NCBI RefSeq assembly: GCF_020379485.1
Contig: NW_026015668.1
Span: 372,001 to 436,000 of the forward strand
Direction of reading: 5' to 3'
Source of the DNA: Brassica napus
Taxonomy: Eukaryota > Streptophyta > Magnoliopsida > Brassicales > Brassicaceae
Length of the DNA stretch: 64,000 nucleotides
Of the stretch, positions 12,206 to 22,741 are shown piece by piece. Under the pieces are notes generated by a model. The model saw only the letters and a list, made by a program, of their open reading frames with translations, was not told where the DNA came from and ran no database searches. The position numbers were made by a program, and so were the translations under genes. Each line of letters opens with the position of its first letter. The first letter of the stretch is position 1.

Positions 12206-13533
12206 TGTGGGAACAAAAATTCGCACTATCAATTTCCGTTTAAAATAGGAAACTAGGAAAACCGTTTTTTTCCAGAGGTCCCGGATATCTAATAATACCA
12301 CACGCCAAGCAATCAGAACACGAGATAACAACGATAAAGTATAAGAAATCGTAAAAAGAGAGCAAAGAGAAGTCTTATTCGGAATTTGCGTATGAGCGTT
12401 TACAACAAGGTATAAGCCTGGGCTCGAGAGCTGTCGGCGAGATTCCTAGTTCTAAAAACCCTAAGACGGCTAAACCTAATTGAGTCGCAGCTCGAAATAA
12501 CAAAAACGGAAAATTGCCTAATTGCTCTAAGTGCTATGTTTTCTGTGAAAAGTCTTCTTCTGCCTCTCGCCTAGGACTCCTTATATACTCACTCCTAGGT
12601 CAGTTTACGCTTTTCCCCTTCTGCACTTAAGCCGTCATAGCTCAAAAATGGAGATATTCCACTTTTCCCGATCTTCGTGATTATCTTCGAAAACTTCACA
12701 ACTATCCGCGAAAACTTGACATTTATCTTTCCTTGCGAACCAATCATAAACCATCATACGGCTCATGGGCTTTTGGTTAAGAAATAGTAAGTGGGTTTCG
12801 AGTCACGTCTTAGGTCTCTTTGGGCCTTTTTTTGACTCGAAACGTTTATTACGGTTTCTTCGATAAAAACGAACTTTCCTCGGTTTTTATCGTAAATTTT
12901 GATCGATGACTTCGAATGACGAGAAACATGAAATAGTTCAGCTATGGTCTTCGGGAGATAGCATTAAAGAGTAGACGAGAATGCATGGATTTACGTCGTA
13001 TCGACGTTTTGGGAAAGCTCGATCGCTTCGTAATGATCAAAACGTGCACGTGCTCGGTTACTACATAGCGTCCAGACTTGGTTCCGAGCTCGGTCGCTAC
13101 TTATCGACCGAGCCATACGCGTGCTCGGTCGCTACGTAGCGACCAAGTTTGGCTCGAGCTCGGTCGCTATGTAGCGACCGGGCCATACGCGTGCTCGGTC
13201 GCTACGTAGCGACCGACCCGTACGCGTGCTCGGTCGCTACGTAGCGACCGAGCCGTGGGCGTGTTCGGTTGCTGCATAGCGACAAAGCTTGGCTTGAGTA
13301 CATAGCGACCAAGCTTGGCTTGAGTGCATAGCGACCAAGCTTGGCTTGTCCGTGGTCCGATTTGTCCGCGGCTGATTAGGATACATGTCTGTTTCCTTGA
13401 GATAATCGGTACTTGGCTCTATCGAGATTGCAACAAGATTATTTGTAAAGACATCTTTTTACGAAGTCTAACTTTCGTAAAAATTGTTCATGCTGATTTT
13501 TACGGAGATTTGGATGTTAACTTCGTCGTGACC
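12206..13533 (-). repeat. 5' LTR of the LARD-like element, outer end eroded
   Basis: Homologous to 5770-7149. It contains a second array of about eight GGTCGCTACGTAGCGACC-type palindromes (13050-13310). Similarity stops at 13533, about 16 bp before the expected TG terminus. Confidence 0.78.
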
Positions 13534-14229
13534 GTTCTAAGACTGTAGCATGATGTCTGGTTTAAGTATATGTTTTTGGTGTTGTTGTGTCGTCCTGTAT
13601 CTATGCGTTTATGATCTAAGTTCTTATGTCATAGCTTGTGTCATCCTGTATAGCGAATGTATAACAGTATAAGTGTGTTCTTTGACTTTGTTGAAATCGA
13701 TCTTTAGTTGTCTCATGTTTGATCTAGACTAGAACTTCTAGTGACTGCCATCTCTCTTGTTTTTGCAGAGAGGAGTGGACAGTGGAGTGGAAGTTGAAAC
13801 GAGTGTTAGAGACTTGGAGAGTGGAGCTTTGCTTTACATGACTTATTGACTGCCATTTCTCTTGTTTTTGATTTTTACACTTTATAAAGTTAAGTTGGAA
13901 CTTTGATTTTTACACTTCATGAATAAAAACATGTAAACTTTGGTTTTTCTAATTTCATACTTTGAATTTGAGGACAAAAATGAATAAAAGAGACTTTTTT
14001 CATTTATATAATCATATTTTGAGTTTTTTAAAAACATGTAAACTTTGATTAAATTTGATATATAAAACATTATTACATTGCATAAAAGTTAATTGGGCTA
14101 ATCCCAGTACCAGCCCTAACCTTATAATTAAAGAAGGGTTAAAATAGGGGTGGTTAAAATAGGGTTGAGCGTATATTACACTAGAGAGGGTTGGGCCCTA
14201 ACCCATGACTTAACATCCCTATCCATAAC

Positions 14230-15751
14230 TAGGGATGTTAATATGGGCTTTTTCCAATAGGGTTAGCCCGGCCCGCATCTATTTTCTTAACCCAAAATCC
14301 GTTTTGTTCTGTATGGGTTAAAATAGGGCCGACTATAATGAAACTCGGGCTAACCCCAAACCCGTTTTGTTTTGTTTTTTTTTATGACGACGTCGTTTCT
14401 ATTTTTTTTCTCACCATCTCAAAAACGAGAAACGAGAGAAACCAGTCAACGAATCGATTCTCAACTGCTTCTCCGCGGATTCCGATTCGAGCTCTTGATC
14501 GTGATCGTACGTCCTCATCAAGCTCTTTTGCTCCTGGATCGATTTCAACAAACCCTAGAGATCGATTTCAAAGAGCTTCGTCGGGGTTGTATCCATCTTC
14601 TCCAATAAGCACTCTGTGAGGTACGTTCTTCTAGTTTTGTTCTGGGTTTGTTGAAATTGATCTCTAGTCATCATAATTCATAAGTCGTGTGACCTTTCCG
14701 TTTATTGCAGGCTGCTTACTTGCTTAGGAGGACCAATACTTTTTTAGAAAAGCTATTCGGAAGCTCGAACATTTACAATCTTTGTAAGTCATCACATCTT
14801 TTGGGAAGCTCGAACATTTACAGTATATGAATAATATTTGTTAACTTGTGTTCTTCCATGTGTTCAATCATGTCTGATCTTGCTGTCTGGTGTTAGCTTG
14901 TGTTCTCTTAGTTGTTAATAGTCTAAAACTCTCATTTGAATGTGTGACTGCAGTTTAGAGTTCACAGATTTGCTTGTTTAACTGCTTTACATGACTGCCA
15001 TCTCTCTTGTTTTTGCAGAGTGGAGCTTGGAGCCTGAATGATTGTGACTAGCTTGTTTCTGTTCCGAGAACTTGTAAGTTGGAACTATAACTTGAAACAG
15101 TCATGTTTCTGTTCTGTAGCTTGCTTGTGCTCTGTTACTTTTGTAGAGTATAGACTGTGTCATTGTTTTGTCTCAGTTGTCTCTTAGTTCTTTTTAAATC
15201 ACTGGTTGTATGAGCTAAATGAATTAGTCAGGCGTATTGATGGTTTCTTGTTAGAGCATCTTAGTCATTTTGCAAGCTGTTTTGGAAAACTGTTTTGATA
15301 GTTGTATAGAGAACGTATAAATGTGTTCTTTGACTTCATTGAGTGATTATGTTGTTGTAGAGTGTAGTTCGTTGAGAGCAAATGTTGGAGCAACGTGTTG
15401 GAGGCTTGGAGTTTTGGAAGAGTGCAACTTTGAGTTTTATTTTTATGCTAAACATTATACAATTATGCATAAAAATTTGTAAACTTTGGGTTTTAATTTC
15501 ATGATAAACATTTACAGTTATAAAATAAAAAAGAATGTAAGCTTTGGGTTTTTAATTTCATGCTTAATTAAAGACAAAAATTGATATAAAAGAGATTGAT
15601 TTGCAAGAAAAAAATTAATGGGCGAACCCTGTACAAGTCCTAACCCTTAACTAAAAATAGGGTTAAAACAGGGTTGAGTTAAAATAGGGCTGGACTTATA
15701 TTACACAAACGAAACGAGGGTTAGGCCCTAGCCCGCAAATTAACATCCCTA
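14230..15751 (+). mobile_element. hAT element B, internally deleted relative of element A
   Basis: Begins TAGGGATGTTAATATGGGC and ends TTAACATCCCTA, inverse of each other over about 12 bp. It shares the 5' end, the 5' leader (GGGTTTGTTGAAAT, TTGCAGGCTGC) and the 3' end of element A but has no transposase, so it is a deletion derivative that would need transposase in trans. Flanking 8-bp repeats TCCATAAC lie at 14222-14229 and 15752-15759. The first is also the right-hand repeat of element A. Confidence 0.85.
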
Positions 15752-16406
15752 TCCATAACCACGTATTCTTCATCACTCAGCGAACCTGGTGTTCAGATAT
15801 CATCAAAATTACAAATCCATAAACTAAAGATGAAGAAGAACGAGATATAAAGAAGAAAAAAACAGCTACCAGTTCCACATAACATTGCATTGCTCTCATT
15901 GCCTTTCTCCAAAGAGGAGGTTTCATCATCCCCTTCATCAGACTTTAATCCAACTGTAAGAAAGCTATATAATAAGAGGGTATGAACATGTTTTAAGGTC
16001 ATAATCATAAGAGTTGCGTTGGTAGGTAGTACCCTTGTTAGATAAATATCCAATGTAATCGTCATAAAGTGAATAGCTGTCGTAAACGGGTAGTTTCCTA
16101 CGAGGTCGGATCAAATATGGTAAAGGAATCCCTGCAAGGGATCAATCAAGATGCACAATCTGGATCAAAAACTCGGAAGAACCAAAACACGATTACATAA
16201 TTGTAGAAGTGGCGACAAGTGAGCTTACTTTTGACTTTACTCGTCCGAGATTCTATGGAGTGGAATGAAGTCGAAGAAGAAACTGGTTCGAATGTTGCCA
16301 TGTACCTGAGGAGCAATCAAGAAAGGCACAGTTGTTAGATTCTTCACAAGCAATTGCAAGAACGTTTATCATCCCTTATAACTAAGAAACCCTAAGAAAA
16401 AGTTCA

Positions 16407-17654
16407 GAGGTTGATTGTTTGGAGATTTTAAACTAGTTTTTGGTTTTTGATTTTTCAAAATCCATTTTCCTCCCAATCATGATTTTAGTAAAGTAGATTT
16501 TCTATTTTTTTAGGGAAACTAGTTTTTGATTCCTTTTACTCTTTTCTACGTAAAAGCCAAAATCTTTTTTTTTTTGTTTCTCCTTACATTTTGCCACGAT
16601 CAAGAACCAAAATGTATTTTTTATTTTTGAAAAATATTATTAAATTTAAATAAATAACGTAGAATATAAAACCTACACTTGCCACTCTATAACACCACAC
16701 AAAACAAACGTGAAACAACATTACATTTCTAAGCAGTTGGAGTTAATTATCTTCACTACTTATCGAAGCAGTTAAAATTCTATTAAGGTAAGTTAATTTA
16801 TTATTGTTTAATAAATATTTTGTACCATAAAATTTTAAAGCAGAGTAGTTAAAGTTGTTAATCATAAGTATAATAATTTTTCTACACTTTAATTAGTTTT
16901 GTATTTTAAAAAAAAATACATAAAATATTTTAATAAAGTTATTCTTTTTCTATTGTTTTAAAAATATAATTAATTTTTAGTTTATGAAAAATAATATTTA
17001 TTATTATGTAATACACCATATGTGTACTTATATTTACCACAATTTTAGATATAGTTGTTAATTTTTCGTTACATTTTTAATATAAATTTATAAATATTAT
17101 TTGTCCACTGTTGTTTTATTATAAATTTTACATAAAGCATATATAATTAAATTCTACACATAGAATTAAATTTTTGTAGTTACCCATTATTCAATACATA
17201 TATAAATTATAGTTATGGCAATTTTTATTAAAAAATATGTCTACACAAGTTTATAATATAAAGTACATATATATATATATATATATAACTTATGTTTAAA
17301 CTTAGAATTAAATTTTTATATTTATGTTTAAACATAGAATTACATTATTTCATGTTTGTTTTTATTTAAAATAATTTTTTATGTTTTGGTAATGATATTC
17401 TATATTTTATTATTTTCAGAATAAATATTTTATTATCGAGAATATTTTTATTTATTATTTTAAAAGCAAAAACCAAAAACCAAAAACTAAAAACTAAAAA
17501 CCAAAATTTAAAATCACCATTCATGTTTTTCAAAAAACTAAAATCTAGTGCAAAATCAAAAACCAAAAACCAAAATCTAAAATCTAAAAACCAAAAACTA
17601 AAAGCCAAAAACCAAAATCCAAAATCTAGAAACTAGGAAAACAATCATCACCTC
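16407..17654. mobile_element. AT-rich element with imperfect inverted ends in a probable 5'-UTR intron
   Basis: The left edge GAGGTTGATTGTTTGG and right edge (complement GAGGTGATGATTGTTTT) are similar and inverted. Both sides carry long runs of the word AAAACCAAAA or its inverse. The middle is nearly pure AT with an (AT)n tract near 17270. No coding content is seen. The transposon class and target duplication are unresolved. Confidence 0.4.
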
Positions 17655-17689
17655 AATCAACACTAACGAGAGATTGTTGGAGAACTTTG

Positions 17690-17880
17690 CAGGAAACTTT
17701 CTCCGCAAGCAAACAATGGAAACCCTAGCTTCCGTTATTATACCTCGAAAGAACCACAGTCCTAAAACCCTAACAGCAACGAAAGAGAATAGTATAACCG
17801 AAAAGATAAATCCCCAAAATAATCATATGATTAACACAGAGATTAGGGAAGTCGAGTGAAAGATTAGCACCGACGAAAAC
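17690..17880 (-). promoter_or_regulatory. Possible 5' leader or promoter of the split minus-strand gene
   Basis: A moderately GC-rich island upstream of the ATG at 16301 contains two AAACCCTA telo-box words (near 17725 and 17765), common at plant gene starts. An acceptor site just before the ATG suggests a 5'-UTR intron reaching toward this island. Transcription from here is inferred. Confidence 0.3.
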
Positions 17881-18332
17881 TACGGTAGCCTATATCTGCA
17901 TCATAATTTTCAAAAAAGAAAAAGAATATCCATACAAATACAAAACACAACGAAGCCCACGGCCCAATCCAATTCAAGCTATGACTGAGTTTCACATGGA
18001 GGTAGAGAGCAGCAAGGCTGTGATTGAGTTGCAAGTGGAGGAGGCAGAGACCAATTCTTCTTCACAAGAGTCTCTCCCGGAGCCTCAAGTCATGTATCGA
18101 TGCAGGAAATGCAGAAGAATAGTCGCTATTGAGGATGACATAGTCCCTCATAAACCAGGGAAAGGCTAAGAATGCTTTGCTTGGAAGAAGATAAGCGGAA
18201 ACTATTGGGTTTGTGATATATGTCAATAGTATTTTGTAGATACGTTACTTGTTCGTCACTCCTATAAAAATAGAAAACTATGTCGTATATATACTTTTTC
18301 CGTAATGTAGTAAGGAAATATACAAGATTTTA

Positions 18333-18341
18333 TGGTATCAG
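18333..18341 (+). other. Copia primer-binding site (initiator tRNA-Met type)
   Basis: TGGTATCAG directly after the LTR-like segment is the usual plant copia primer site, complementary to the 3' end of initiator tRNA-Met. Confidence 0.8.
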
Positions 18342-18451
18342 TGCACGTGTTGGATCCACTGACGCTAACAACGATCAAATTTCGCAGTTGATTCAACTCC
18401 TCCAGGCACAGCGACCACACACCTCTTCAGAAAAGTTGTCGGGTAAAACAT

Positions 18452-20945
18452 ATGACGGGAGACTTGTCTCTGCTGATAAATGTGGTGGACATTTCCTCGT
18501 CTCCTGTCAAATTCCCTAACGGGAATAGCTCTCGAGCAACAAAACGTGGTGTTTTACCACTTGGCTCTAACTATTTGCTCGATGATGTTTTGTTTGTACC
18601 CGATTTTGATTGTACTCTGATCTCTGTGGCTAAGTTGTTGAAGCAGACAGGCTGTGTAGCCATCTTTACTGACACTTTATGCTTCTTGCAGGATCGTTTT
18701 TCGAGGACTTTGATTGGAGCGGGTGAAGAGCGTGAGGGAGTGTACTATTTTACGGGTGTCTTCGCTGCTCGTGCGCACAAGATCTCGAAAGTGGTCAAGT
18801 CGTCTGGAGTCTTGTGGCATCGTGTAGATTAGGACACCCATCTGCTAGTGTTTTGCTTTCTTTACCGGAATGTGATCAATCCTCTAGTGCATTGGGAGAG
18901 ATCAAGAGTTGTGATATTTGTTTTCGTGCTAAACAAACACGAGAGATTTTTAATGATAGTAATAATAAAGCTTTGGATTGCTTTTCTCTTGTTCATGCGG
19001 ATGTAAGGGGTCCATACAGAACTCCTTCTACTTGTGGTGCAATCTATTTTCTGACCTTGGTCGATGATTATTCTAGGACGGTGTGGATTTATCTCATGAC
19101 GGCTAAGTCTGAAGTCTCAAACTTGATTCGTAACTTTTGTGCCATGTCTGATCGCTAGTTTGGAAAACCGGTTAAAGCTTTTAGAAGTGACAATGGGACT
19201 GAATTTATGTGTCTCACGTCTTTCTTTCAAGAAAACGGGATCCTGCATCAGACGTCTTGTGTTGACACTCCCCAACAAAATGGTAGAGTCGAGCGTAAAC
19301 ATCGGCACATTCTCAACGTCGCTCGTGCCTGTTTGTTTAAGAGTAACATGCCAATTAAATTCTGGGGAGAGAGTATTATGACTGCCACACATCTGATCAA
19401 TCGCACGCCGTCTTCTGTTCTGCAAGGAAAGACTCCATACGAGCTACTCTTTGGATCTTGGCCAAAGTACGAGATGCTTTGTACGTTTGGCTGTTTGTGT
19501 TACGCTCATGTTCGATCTCGCGACAAAGACAAGTTTGGAACTTGCAGCAAGAGATGTGTATTTGTAGGCTATCCATATGGGAAGAAGGGTTGGCGTCTAT
19601 ATGATATCGAGACTGGAAAGTTCTTCGTCAGCCGCGATGTCCAGTTTCAGGAAGATGTGTTTCCTTACATGGACATGAAGCACGCCACCCAACAGAAGCA
19701 GACACCTTCTCTGGAGATAGTCGACGCTGACTGGTTTGTACCTGTACAGACTCCTTTTACGCCTACTGTTTTGACTGAGACATTCCCCGACACTCCTTCT
19801 GCTGATCCATCACCAATTTCAGTTGAACCGCCATGGTTTCAGCTCCTGACATATCTGCTGATGATGAATACCTTGAATCTACTTCAGATACAGCTCCTGC
19901 ACAAGAACTTTTGGGTTGTGGACATCGGCCTAAGAAGCCATCAGTTCTGTTGAAAGATTATGTTACTTCTCATGTACACTCCTCATCTTCTCACGCTCTC
20001 ACACCTGGTTTCTCTCTATCAAATTCCTCGTCTACGGTTTCTGTTAAGAACCTCTATCCCATTGCCGAGTGTTTAACTGACTCTGGTTTTTCAGGAAATT
20101 ACATCGCTTTCATGGCTGCGGTGCTCGGCAGTACGGAACCGAAGCATTTCAAAGATGCTGCTCGTATTAAGGAATGGTGTGAAGCAATGCAGAAAGAGAT
20201 TGAGGCTCCCGAGGAAAATCATACATGGGATATTACTGATCTACCTCCAGGCAAGCGATCTATAAATTTCAAATGGGTGGACAAATTGAAATGGAGCGCT
20301 AACGGTACACTGGAACGCTACAAGGCTCGATTGGTGGTATGTGGAAATCGGCAAAAAGAGGGTACTGATTTTAATGAGACATTTGCTCTGGTTGCGAAAA
20401 TAACAACAGTTCGTTATCTACTAAGTATAGCAGCTGCAAAAGATTGGGAGGTTCATCCAATGGATGTCCATAACGCACTTTTGCATGGCGATCTTGAGGA
20501 AGAGGTTTATATGAAACTTCCACCAGACTTTAAGTCTTCAGATTCAACTAAGGTATGTCGTCTTCGGAAATCGCTTTGTGGTCTGAAACATTCACCTCGC
20601 TGCTGGTTCGCTAAACTGTCTGCAGCACTTCGCCAGTTCGGGTTCACACAAAGTAAAGAAGATTACTCATTGTTTTCATACAAAAAGGGAGCAACGATCT
20701 TACACATTCTTGTCTATGTGGATGAATTCATTCTCGCTGGAAATAATCTGCGGGTGATTGATCGTTTCAAAACTCATCTCAATGATTGTTTCCATATGAA
20801 GGACCTTGGAAATCTGAAGTACTTCTTAGGAATCAAGGTATGTCGTGGTCCTGGTAGGTTTAGTCTTTCACAGTGCAAATATGCGCTTGAGATTCCGAAG
20901 CCGGCCTACTAGGATGTAAACCTTCAGCAGTTCCTATCGAGCTAA
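18452..20945 (+). pseudogene. Copia pol remnant: integrase and reverse transcriptase
   Basis: Pieces in several frames read as a pre-integrase H-H-C-C finger (LWHR, LGHPS, CDIC near 18810-18930), then the integrase core with D (HADVRG), D (FRSDNGTEF) and E (QQNGRVERKH). Reverse transcriptase follows from about 20140, with NFKWVDKLKW, ERYKARLVVCG and CGLKHSPRCWF. The polymerase active site reads YVDE instead of YVDD. RNase H starts (CKPSAVPIELNHK) and is cut off. Breaks include a frame change near 18825, a TAG at 19156, and frame changes near 19900 and 20890. It cannot encode an active polyprotein. Confidence 0.9.
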
Positions 20946-21258
20946 ATCACAAACCCAATAGAAACTCTGCTGAACGAGTTCAGTGCTCTTCCATCTTTGT
21001 CCAGCTTATGAAATGGATGCAAACTAGTGAGATAATCTTTAAAAACATGTTTTTTTTTATCTCAACAAGAATCTTTATAATTGATCTTAACATGCTGTTT
21101 GAATTTTTGCAGTTCATGATGGGTTTGTTGAAGAGAAGCTTCTTTGTTTGGGATGTAACGCCCGGTTAGGTTATTTCAACCGGGCTAGGATGCAATGCAG
21201 CTGTGGAGCGTGGGTTAATCCGGCTTTCCAGCTCCATAAAGAGCCGATTAAACTATAG

Positions 21259-21574
21259 TGAACATGTCATTCTCATTTGTTAGTTTTTTTGTTATAAATC
21301 TAATAAAAGTTCATTATTAGCTTAATAATTTAAAGTATTTTAAATCCTAACATAGTGAACATATTATCATTTTTGTTTATTTCTAATTTTAGGGGAAGAA
21401 CCAAGGGGAGAAAAGACCGGAAGTCCAGTCCAAAGAAACACGCATTTGGAAACTAAAGGCTATAATTAAAAAGAATTAACAAACTCACTTTTATTAAAGA
21501 AAAAAATTAGTTAATTTACCAAATAAATGGTTTTTTACAAATTTAGCTAAAAATAACAAATGAGTTTTTAATTG
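21259..21574. other. Intergenic region upstream of the Ole e 1 gene
   Basis: AT-rich DNA with no open frame or repeat recognised. It separates the pseudogene stop from the Ole e 1 TATA box and presumably holds that gene's proximal promoter. Confidence 0.5.
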
Positions 21575-21581
21575 TATAAAA
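21575..21581 (+). promoter_or_regulatory. TATA box of the Ole e 1 gene
   Basis: TATAAAA in TTGTATAAAACC lies 112 bp before the chosen ATG. Start of transcription would fall near 21605, after an upstream in-frame ATG at 21591, which argues against that ATG as the start. Confidence 0.6.
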
Positions 21582-21686
21582 CCGAACTTTGTGGCGCTTG
21601 TGAATAAGTTGTCCTCTTCTCTAATCTCAACAAAGAAAACGTTTCAAAAGGAGAAGAAAGACAAATCTTGTAACATATTCAATCAA

Positions 21687-22741
21687 ATGGCGACCAAGGC
21701 CATCTTCTTCTTTGTCTCGGCCTTGTGCCTGTCGTCTCTAGCCGGCAAGGCTATGGCCGACGCCGATGATTTTGACAGTTTCAAAATTCAGGGATCGGTT
21801 TACTGTGACACATGCCGTGTCCAGTTCGTTACCCGTCTTAGCAAATTCCTTGAAGGTATGCACATTACACATGCTTATAGTATTAGTCGAAAATCTAAAA
21901 AGTAATAACAATAGCCAAATAGTAAAGCTTAGTGGTAATGTTTCCAACTCATGTATATATTTGCCTATAAATATTATCTAGAAACATATTCACTTCAGTC
22001 CACTTTTATTTTTTCCTCTAAAATTATTCTATATTTATAGTAAAAAATAGATGAATGTCATCGTAGATGCATGAGTAAATTTTATTTTTATTTTAAGGAA
22101 AAAATAGTAAAATATATTAGATTTAGTTTAAAGGGTGCTTTGGGGCAATGTATAAACTCGTTAGTCATGGATACAATTTTCTGCTAAAAAAATTGATGTT
22201 TCTAAGCCGAAGATTTCATTACAAATTTGAGGCTCGAAAAAGTGTTGATAATGTCTTCTTGAAGATTAGCTGGACTTCAGTGTAGATACTCTTTGATAAT
22301 AATAAAACTATTAATAATTAGTAACAAGAATATGTGTCCTTTTCTTCCTATTCCAATTGTAATTTTTCTTTCGTTTTTGATTTGGTGGGTGAAGGAGCAA
22401 AAGTGAAGCTAGAGTGCAGGAGCAGAACAAACGGAACCGTGGCGTTGACAAAGGAAGCCGTGACTGACAAATCAGGCAGCTACACGATGGAAGTGACCGG
22501 TGACCACGAGGAAGAAGTCTGCGAGCTCGTTCTCCTCCAATCACCTGACAGTGCTTGCAGTGACGTCAGCCAAGATGCTTACTTACGCAACGCCGCTAAG
22601 GTTAGCCTGACGGCAAATGACGGTATCGTCTCTCATGAGACACGTATCGTTAACCCTCTCGGTTTCATGGTTAAGACGCCGTCAGCTGAATGTCCCGCCG
22701 CTTTTAAGGAACTCGGGATTGTTCCTGACGTCACCTTCTAA
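21687..22741 (+). CDS. Pollen Ole e 1 / extensin family secreted protein (At4g18596-like)
   Basis: Two exons, 21687-21855 and 22395-22741, joined by a phase-1 GT-AG intron, give 171 residues. The first 24 or so residues are a hydrophobic signal peptide ending near AGKAMA, so the product is secreted to the wall or apoplast. The mature part has the family signature QGSVYCDTCR, six cysteines for disulphides (YC, TC, EC, VC, AC, EC) and the usual GAKVKLECR and Gly-Ser-Tyr segments. Many members are expressed in pollen or roots; their biochemical role is poorly known. ATG 21687 is preferred over in-frame 21591 because it directly precedes the signal peptide and lies downstream of the TATA box. The frame is intact and this looks like a working gene. 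Gene order matches At4g18596. Confidence 0.9.

Larger units (their letters stand above)
5770..13533 (-). mobile_element. Non-autonomous LTR retrotransposon (LARD-like), minus strand, inside hAT A
   Basis: Two related LTRs (5770-7149 and 12206-13533) flank 5 kb with no recognisable polymerase genes. On the minus strand the right LTR is followed by a primer-binding-type sequence (12183-12202), and the left LTR is preceded by a G-rich polypurine tract (7150-7169), so the element reads right to left. The internal region has only a short gag-like leader and a 181-bp tandem array. The LTRs differ by many substitutions and small indels, so the insertion is old. The outer 16 bp of the 5' LTR do not match the other copy and no clean target duplication remains. 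Confidence 0.8.
2486..14221 (+). mobile_element. hAT DNA transposon A, interrupted by an LTR element
   Basis: Left end TAGGTTTGTTAATATGGGC and right end TTAACATCCCTA form near-inverted termini. Both subterminal regions are rich in GGGTTA/TAACCC words (GGGTTAAAATAGGGC and its inverse). The element is flanked by 8-bp direct repeats TCCATAAC at 2478-2485 and 14222-14229, the duplication length expected for hAT. Without the LTR element at 5770-13533 it would be about 4 kb and carries a hAT transposase pseudogene. Short G/T-rich direct repeats (GTGGGTTTGTGGGTTTGT) lie at 2850-2960 in the transposase 5' region. Confidence 0.85.
2241..16301 (-). pseudogene. Small plant gene of unknown function (147 codons), exon 4 split by two hAT elements
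   Basis: Five minus-strand exons join in phase once the insertions are ignored: 16229-16301 (ATG at 16301), 16033-16131, 15870-15953, 15752-15785 continued by 2423-2477, and 2241-2339 with TGA at 2241-2243. Every intron has GT-AG ends. The predicted product has a Ser-rich start, a basic/tyrosine-rich stretch (IRPRRKLPVYDSYSLYDDY), an acidic middle and an acidic C-terminal motif ESGGSDSDAWELV. I do not recognise the family. Position between the IPGA1-like and At4g18593-like genes makes At4g18580 the candidate orthologue (inference). Apart from the 13.3-kb insertion, I see no stop or frameshift, so inactivation may be recent. Its 3' end converges on the IPGA1-like gene 190 bp away. A 5'-UTR intron is likely, because an acceptor lies just before the ATG. 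Confidence 0.6.
18203..20960 (+). mobile_element. Truncated Ty1/copia element with a 15-bp inverted repeat at its ends
   Basis: A short LTR-like segment (18203-18332) with a TATA-like word is followed by the primer site TGGTATCAG. The gag gene is nearly absent. Integrase and reverse transcriptase pieces follow, and the element stops inside RNase H coding at 20960 with no 3' LTR. It is flanked by direct repeats GAAAC (18198-18202 and 20961-20965). The outermost 15 bp (18203-18217 and 20946-20960) are a perfect inverted repeat, TATTGGGTTTGTGAT and its complement. Confidence 0.85.
17981..21258 (+). pseudogene. At4g18593-like YVH1-type zinc-domain protein, broken by stop and copia insertion
   Basis: Pieces 17981-18202, 20966-21026 and 21113-21258 together give 142 codons in phase. 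They contain QVMYRCRKCRR at the N-side and a C-terminal zinc-binding part with CLGC...CSCGAWVNPAFQLHK. This resembles Arabidopsis At4g18593, a protein annotated as dual-specificity-phosphatase-like that has only the YVH1-type zinc domain, without the phosphatase domain. A TAA at 18167-18169 falls where Glu is expected, and a copia fragment splits the first exon after 18202. The last intron is 21027-21112. Synteny with the Ole e 1 gene 430 bp downstream supports the call. Cellular role in the family is unclear. Confidence 0.82.

Noticed and set aside
14338..14619. Overlapping 78-93-codon frames in hAT element B
   Set aside because: They match the untranslated 5' leader region of element A and have no transposase motif.
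17366..17608. 80-codon minus-strand frame rich in FWFLVF
   Set aside because: It is the translation of the AAAACCAAAA simple repeat in an AT-rich element.
21591..21689. Upstream in-frame ATG that would extend the Ole e 1 protein by 32 residues
   Set aside because: It would bury the signal peptide and lies only 10 bp after the TATA box, before the likely transcription start.
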